Assembly (NCBI GenBank): GCA_958433005.1
Contig: CAUAWV010000007.1
Span: 7,514 to 71,513, forward strand
Length of the DNA stretch: 64,000 bases
Source: an uncultured Collinsella sp.
Lineage (GTDB): Bacteria > Actinomycetota > Coriobacteriia > Coriobacteriales > Coriobacteriaceae
Direction of reading: 5' to 3'
Positions 61,551 to 64,000 of this stretch are shown piece after piece. The notes beneath the pieces were generated by a model that saw nothing but the letters and a program-made list of their open reading frames with translations, was not told where the DNA came from and made no database searches. The number at the start of each line of letters is the position of its first letter. Within the stretch, counting starts at the first letter, position 1. Made by a program: the position numbers and the translations under genes.

Positions 61551-62639
61551 CTAGTCTAGGCGGACCGGATCGTGGGGGTAGGCGTTGAGAATCTCGACGC
61601 CGGACTCGGTAACTAGGGCCAAGTCCTCGATGCGGACGCCGGTGCGGCCGGGGAGGTAGATGCCCGGTTCGATGGAGAACGTCATGCCCGGCTCCACGAC
61701 CTGCTCGTTGACGAGCGAGACGTCGCCTGGCTCGTGGTCCTGCAGGCCGATCGAGTGTCCCAGGCGATGCGTAAAGTACTGCCCATAGCCCGCATCCTCA
61801 ATCACGTCGCGCGCGGCGCGGTCCAGGTCACACATGCGCACGCCCGGTGCGATGAGCGCCTCGGCGGCCTCGTTGGCACGGCGCACGATGTCGTAGATGC
61901 GCGCCGTCTCCTCGTCCGGCTCGCCCCAAAAGAACGTGCGCGTCATGTCCGAGCAATAGTTGCGATGACGCCCGCCGATGTCGAACAGCACCACGTCGCC
62001 ACGCTTGAGTACGGTGTCGTCGGGCTCGTGGTGCGGGTCGCCGGCGTTGGCGCCAAAGCTCACGATCGGCGGAAAACTAAAGCTCTCGCAGCCATGCTTG
62101 CGATACAGGCCGAGCATCTGGTCGGCAATCTCGCGTTCCGTCACGCCTTCGTGGGCGAGCTTGATCGCGTCGGCCATCACGGCGTCGTTGGCTGCGGAGG
62201 ACATGCGCATGAGCTCCTGCTCGGCGGCGTCTTTGTAGGTTCGCGCGGCGGTCACGGCAAAATCTCCCAGGAAAAACTCGCTGGCGGCATGGCGCTCCAT
62301 GAGCGGCATCAAAAAGCCGGAGCGCATGACGGTATCGATGCCAAGCGGTTTGGTCGGATCGATCTCGCGCGCGATGGCGTCGGCCACGACATCGGTATCG
62401 ATGTGGTAGGCAACGCGGGCATTGTCATACTCTGGCAGCTGGTGCAGGGCGTTGACTAGGATCACCGGCTCGGCACCGCGCGCGAGCAGCACGCCACAAA
62501 AACGTTCGAACATATCGGCATAAAAGCCGGTCAGGTAATAGATCGACCACGGGTCGTTTACGAGCAGCTGCGCGCCGGGGTGCTGAGCCTCGAGTGCATC
62601 GAGCACGCGCGCCGTGCGCTGGTCATCGACATGTGCCAT
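61551..62639 (-). CDS. M24 family metallopeptidase, Xaa-Pro aminopeptidase type
   Basis: A 362-residue peptidase expected to remove N-terminal residues before proline. The C-terminal pita-bread domain has all five metal ligands: two Asp in VLFDIGGRHRNYCSDMTRTF, His in HRLGHSIGLQDHE, and two Glu in SIEPGIYLPG and GVRIEDLAL. The N-terminal domain is of the creatinase/prolidase type. The frame extends upstream to 62801, but ATG 62639 has a good ribosome binding site (AAAGGATG on the minus strand) and gives the expected length. It is cytoplasmic. Confidence 0.9.
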   Translation of the reverse strand: MAHVDDQRTARVLDALEAQHPGAQLLVNDPWSIYYLTGFYADMFERFCGVLLARGAEPVILVNALHQLPEYDNARVAYHIDTDVVADAIAREIDPTKPLGIDTVMRSGFLMPLMERHAASEFFLGDFAVTAARTYKDAAEQELMRMSSAANDAVMADAIKLAHEGVTEREIADQMLGLYRKHGCESFSFPPIVSFGANAGDPHHEPDDTVLKRGDVVLFDIGGRHRNYCSDMTRTFFWGEPDEETARIYDIVRRANEAAEALIAPGVRMCDLDRAARDVIEDAGYGQYFTHRLGHSIGLQDHEPGDVSLVNEQVVEPGMTFSIEPGIYLPGRTGVRIEDLALVTESGVEILNAYPHDPVRLD

Positions 62640-62795
62640 GAAACATCCTTTCGCTAGAGTGCCACCATGGTATCCCAAGCCCGGCACACAGGGACGTTCC
62701 TTTTCCTCCGGCACTCCGGGACACTCCTTGGCATAGTCGGCCCGGCAAGCATGCAGACAAAAGGAGTCATAAGAGGCCCGTCCCAAATGGGCTGG

Positions 62796-62955
62796 TTTCA
62801 AAAGTATGGCGGATTACGGGGCTGGACCTGTATTACTTGACCATGGGAAAAATCGCGAAATTAAAACCGCAGGTAGACGGCTTATCAAAAATCGAAAATT
62901 GCCGGTATGGATGGGGGTCTCCGAATCAGCCCCGTAATCCGGCATAGTTTTGAAA
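62796..62955. repeat. Long palindromic element, type B copy 2
   Basis: The 29-base arms at 62796-62824 and 62927-62955 are complementary at 27 positions; the 5' arm begins TTTCAAAAGTATGG. The central 62855-62910 segment begins GCGAAATTAAAACCGCAGG and matches the core of the element at 61342 closely, while the arms do not. Confidence 0.75.
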
Positions 62956-62997
62956 TGGCACTATAGTAGGCACAAGCTAAATACCGATCCCAAGGCA

Positions 62998-63064
62998 AGT
63001 TGCGGTGGAATAGTTCCTGGATGCCGGGGTTTTGGCGGGAATCAGGAACTATTTCACCGCAATT
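62998..63064. repeat. Palindromic repeat, type A copy 2
   Basis: The 22-base arms at 62998-63019 and 63043-63064 pair throughout, with two G-U pairs. The outer bases AGTTGCGGTGGAATA match copy 1 at 61215, and both are 67 bases long. The inner stem GTTCCTG and the loop differ from copy 1. Confidence 0.75.
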
Positions 63065-63109
63065 GCGGTGGGCGGGGTAGCTAAAAGAGCCCCGTTCTAA
63101 ATGAGCTGC

Positions 63110-63508
63110 TTAGGCGGGGTCGATGTCCATGCTGGCGATGAGGTCGATGCCCGTGTTGAGGAGGTTCTCCAGCACGACGTCGCCCATGCGGATGGGGGCG
63201 TTGACGACTAGGCCACGGATGAGGTTCATGGCTTGGGCGTGGAGTGCCAGCGGGATGGCATCGGCGGTGCGCACGGGCAGCAGAGCCTCATCGCCGCCGG
63301 ATACGGCAACGGTGGTGGTGAGCACGCGCATGGGGCAGGTGAGCTCCTGATGTGCGAACTTATCGCCGCGCGGGCAGTTGTTGCCGGTCACGGAGCGAAC
63401 TTCCACCACGGCGCCATTTGCGTCGCGCTCCACCTCTACGGTCAGGAGGCACTCGGATGGGCAGGTGGTGCAGTTGAACTGCAAGGTCTCGGTCGCATTC
63501 TTGCTCAT
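63110..63508 (-). CDS. DUF1667 protein, small partner of an FAD oxidoreductase
   Basis: A 132-residue protein with four cysteine contexts (NCTTCPSECLL, NNCPRG, LTCPMRV) typical of DUF1667, likely binding iron-sulfur or zinc. Members are found beside glycerol-3-phosphate dehydrogenase-like and NAD(P)/FAD oxidoreductases in anaerobes. It starts 3 bases after the stop of the upstream oxidoreductase on the minus strand, so the two are one operon. Function is not established. Confidence 0.85.
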   Translation of the reverse strand: MSKNATETLQFNCTTCPSECLLTVEVERDANGAVVEVRSVTGNNCPRGDKFAHQELTCPMRVLTTTVAVSGGDEALLPVRTADAIPLALHAQAMNLIRGLVVNAPIRMGDVVLENLLNTGIDLIASMDIDPA

Positions 63509-63511
63509 GAG

Positions 63512-64000
63512 CTATGCCTCCTCAACGGGATCGACGGACAGGACAATCCCGCTGGCACCCAGGTCGAGTGCGCGCTGAATCGCCTTTGCCGGCAGCGGGA
63601 AGCTTTCCATAACGCTCGGTTTAAACGGGCGGACCTTGCCGGCGAACAGTTCTTCGTCGCCTGTCAGAATGCGCACGCGGGCGGCGTCGACTGGTCGGCG
63701 CACGCGGAAGTTGAGCTTGGTGAGCGCCGCGGCCGTAATGCGTCCCGGCAGCGCGTATCCCGCAATGCCGGCAGGGGAGACGGTGAGCTCGCAGTCCGGA
63801 ACGAGGCCCGCGCCGGGTTCCAGCGCGTACGCCGCTGCAGCTGCGCCAGCCCTCTCGGACTCAGTCGTCACGTTGTCGGCCAGGTCGTGCACGTGCAGCA
63901 CGTTGCCACAGGCAAAGATACCCGGCACGCCTGTCTGGAGGCTCTGGTCCACCACGGCGCCGCGCCGTCGTGGGTCAAACTCCACCCCCGCCGCAAACCA
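63512..64000 (-). CDS. NAD(P)/FAD-dependent oxidoreductase, C-terminal part (cut by the window end)
   Basis: About 160 residues of the C-terminal half of a pyridine nucleotide-disulfide oxidoreductase-type flavoprotein. The FAD-binding segment GVPGIFACGNVLHVHDLADNVTTESERAGAAAAAY is clear. The frame is open to the window edge, so the GTG near 63985 is not the start. Together with DUF1667 it belongs to a unit often found with a glycerol-3-phosphate dehydrogenase-like subunit, which would lie beyond the window. Confidence 0.85.
   Translation of the reverse strand, partial: WFAAGVEFDPRRRGAVVDQSLQTGVPGIFACGNVLHVHDLADNVTTESERAGAAAAAYALEPGAGLVPDCELTVSPAGIAGYALPGRITAAALTKLNFRVRRPVDAARVRILTGDEELFAGKVRPFKPSVMESFPLPAKAIQRALDLGASGIVLSVDPVEEA

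Larger units (their letters stand above)
62640..63109. other. Intergenic region upstream of the M24 peptidase with two palindromic elements
   Basis: About 470 bases with no supported gene. From 62640 to 62795 is the leader and presumed promoter of the minus-strand peptidase. Then come a 160-base type B palindrome (62796-62955) and a 67-base type A palindrome (62998-63064). The last 45 bases before the DUF1667 stop are unremarkable. Confidence 0.55.

Noticed and set aside
61201..63109. Palindromic intergenic elements as a CRISPR array
   Set aside because: The elements are few, long, internally self-complementary and irregularly spaced, with no equal spacers and no cas genes.

Overview
The window looks like chromosomal DNA of a strictly anaerobic, GC-rich Gram-positive bacterium. 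Three things point to the Coriobacteriia, most likely a Collinsella-like gut organism: high GC with third-position G/C codons, a very large sortase-anchored surface protein with an LAxTG-type sorting signal, and a mix of formate hydrogenlyase, selenium and molybdenum genes. The genus is inferred from gene content. No 16S gene is present.

Most of the first 53 kb concerns selenium, molybdenum and formate. Left block (1-8911): the 3' end of a molybdate-type ABC ATPase, then a run of eight genes. These are two double-cubane-cluster reductase paralogues, their ATP-dependent activator, a family 4 glycosyltransferase, selD (itself a selenoprotein with an in-frame UGA), yedF, a DUF3343 protein and a class V aminotransferase-fold cysteine desulfurase/selenocysteine lyase. 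The glycosyltransferase and selD overlap by 8 bases. With SelD making selenophosphate, this layout suggests a selenium-handling pathway beyond selenoprotein synthesis, possibly a selenosugar or a labile selenium cofactor.

9038-21895 is one 4285-codon gene for a modular surface protein. It has a signal peptide, a duplicated leucine-rich block, many InlB-type repeats, triplicated C-terminal modules, proline-rich linkers and an LADTG anchor. It is followed by brnQ, tRNA-Pro, tRNA-Gly and a RelB/PIN toxin-antitoxin pair on the minus strand.

24927-40342 is a full FHL-2-type formate hydrogenlyase operon: hydN-like ferredoxin, fdhF (Sec140 encoded by UGA with a SECIS hairpin), hyfABCDEFGHI, a HycH-family gene, the HycI maturation protease and focA, closed by a terminator. 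Next come an unassigned cytoplasmic molybdopterin oxidoreductase, selA, selB and tRNA-Sec (selC, 46093-46189), mobA and a second DUF3343 protein with a cysteine-rich head. gdhA is followed by a two-gene molybdenum hydroxylase of the xanthine dehydrogenase family. The window therefore holds the whole Sec machinery (SelA, SelB, SelC, SelD) with two of its client genes.

53-61 kb is housekeeping: tRNA-Leu, tig, clpP, clpX, valS and folC. The last 3 kb holds an M24 peptidase flanked by long palindromic intergenic elements, then DUF1667 and the C-terminal part of an FAD oxidoreductase, all on the minus strand.

No transcription factor gene was seen apart from the antitoxin. Regulation of these operons must come from outside the window or from the RNA structures and palindromes listed. 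No CRISPR array, insertion sequence, prophage or rRNA gene was found.
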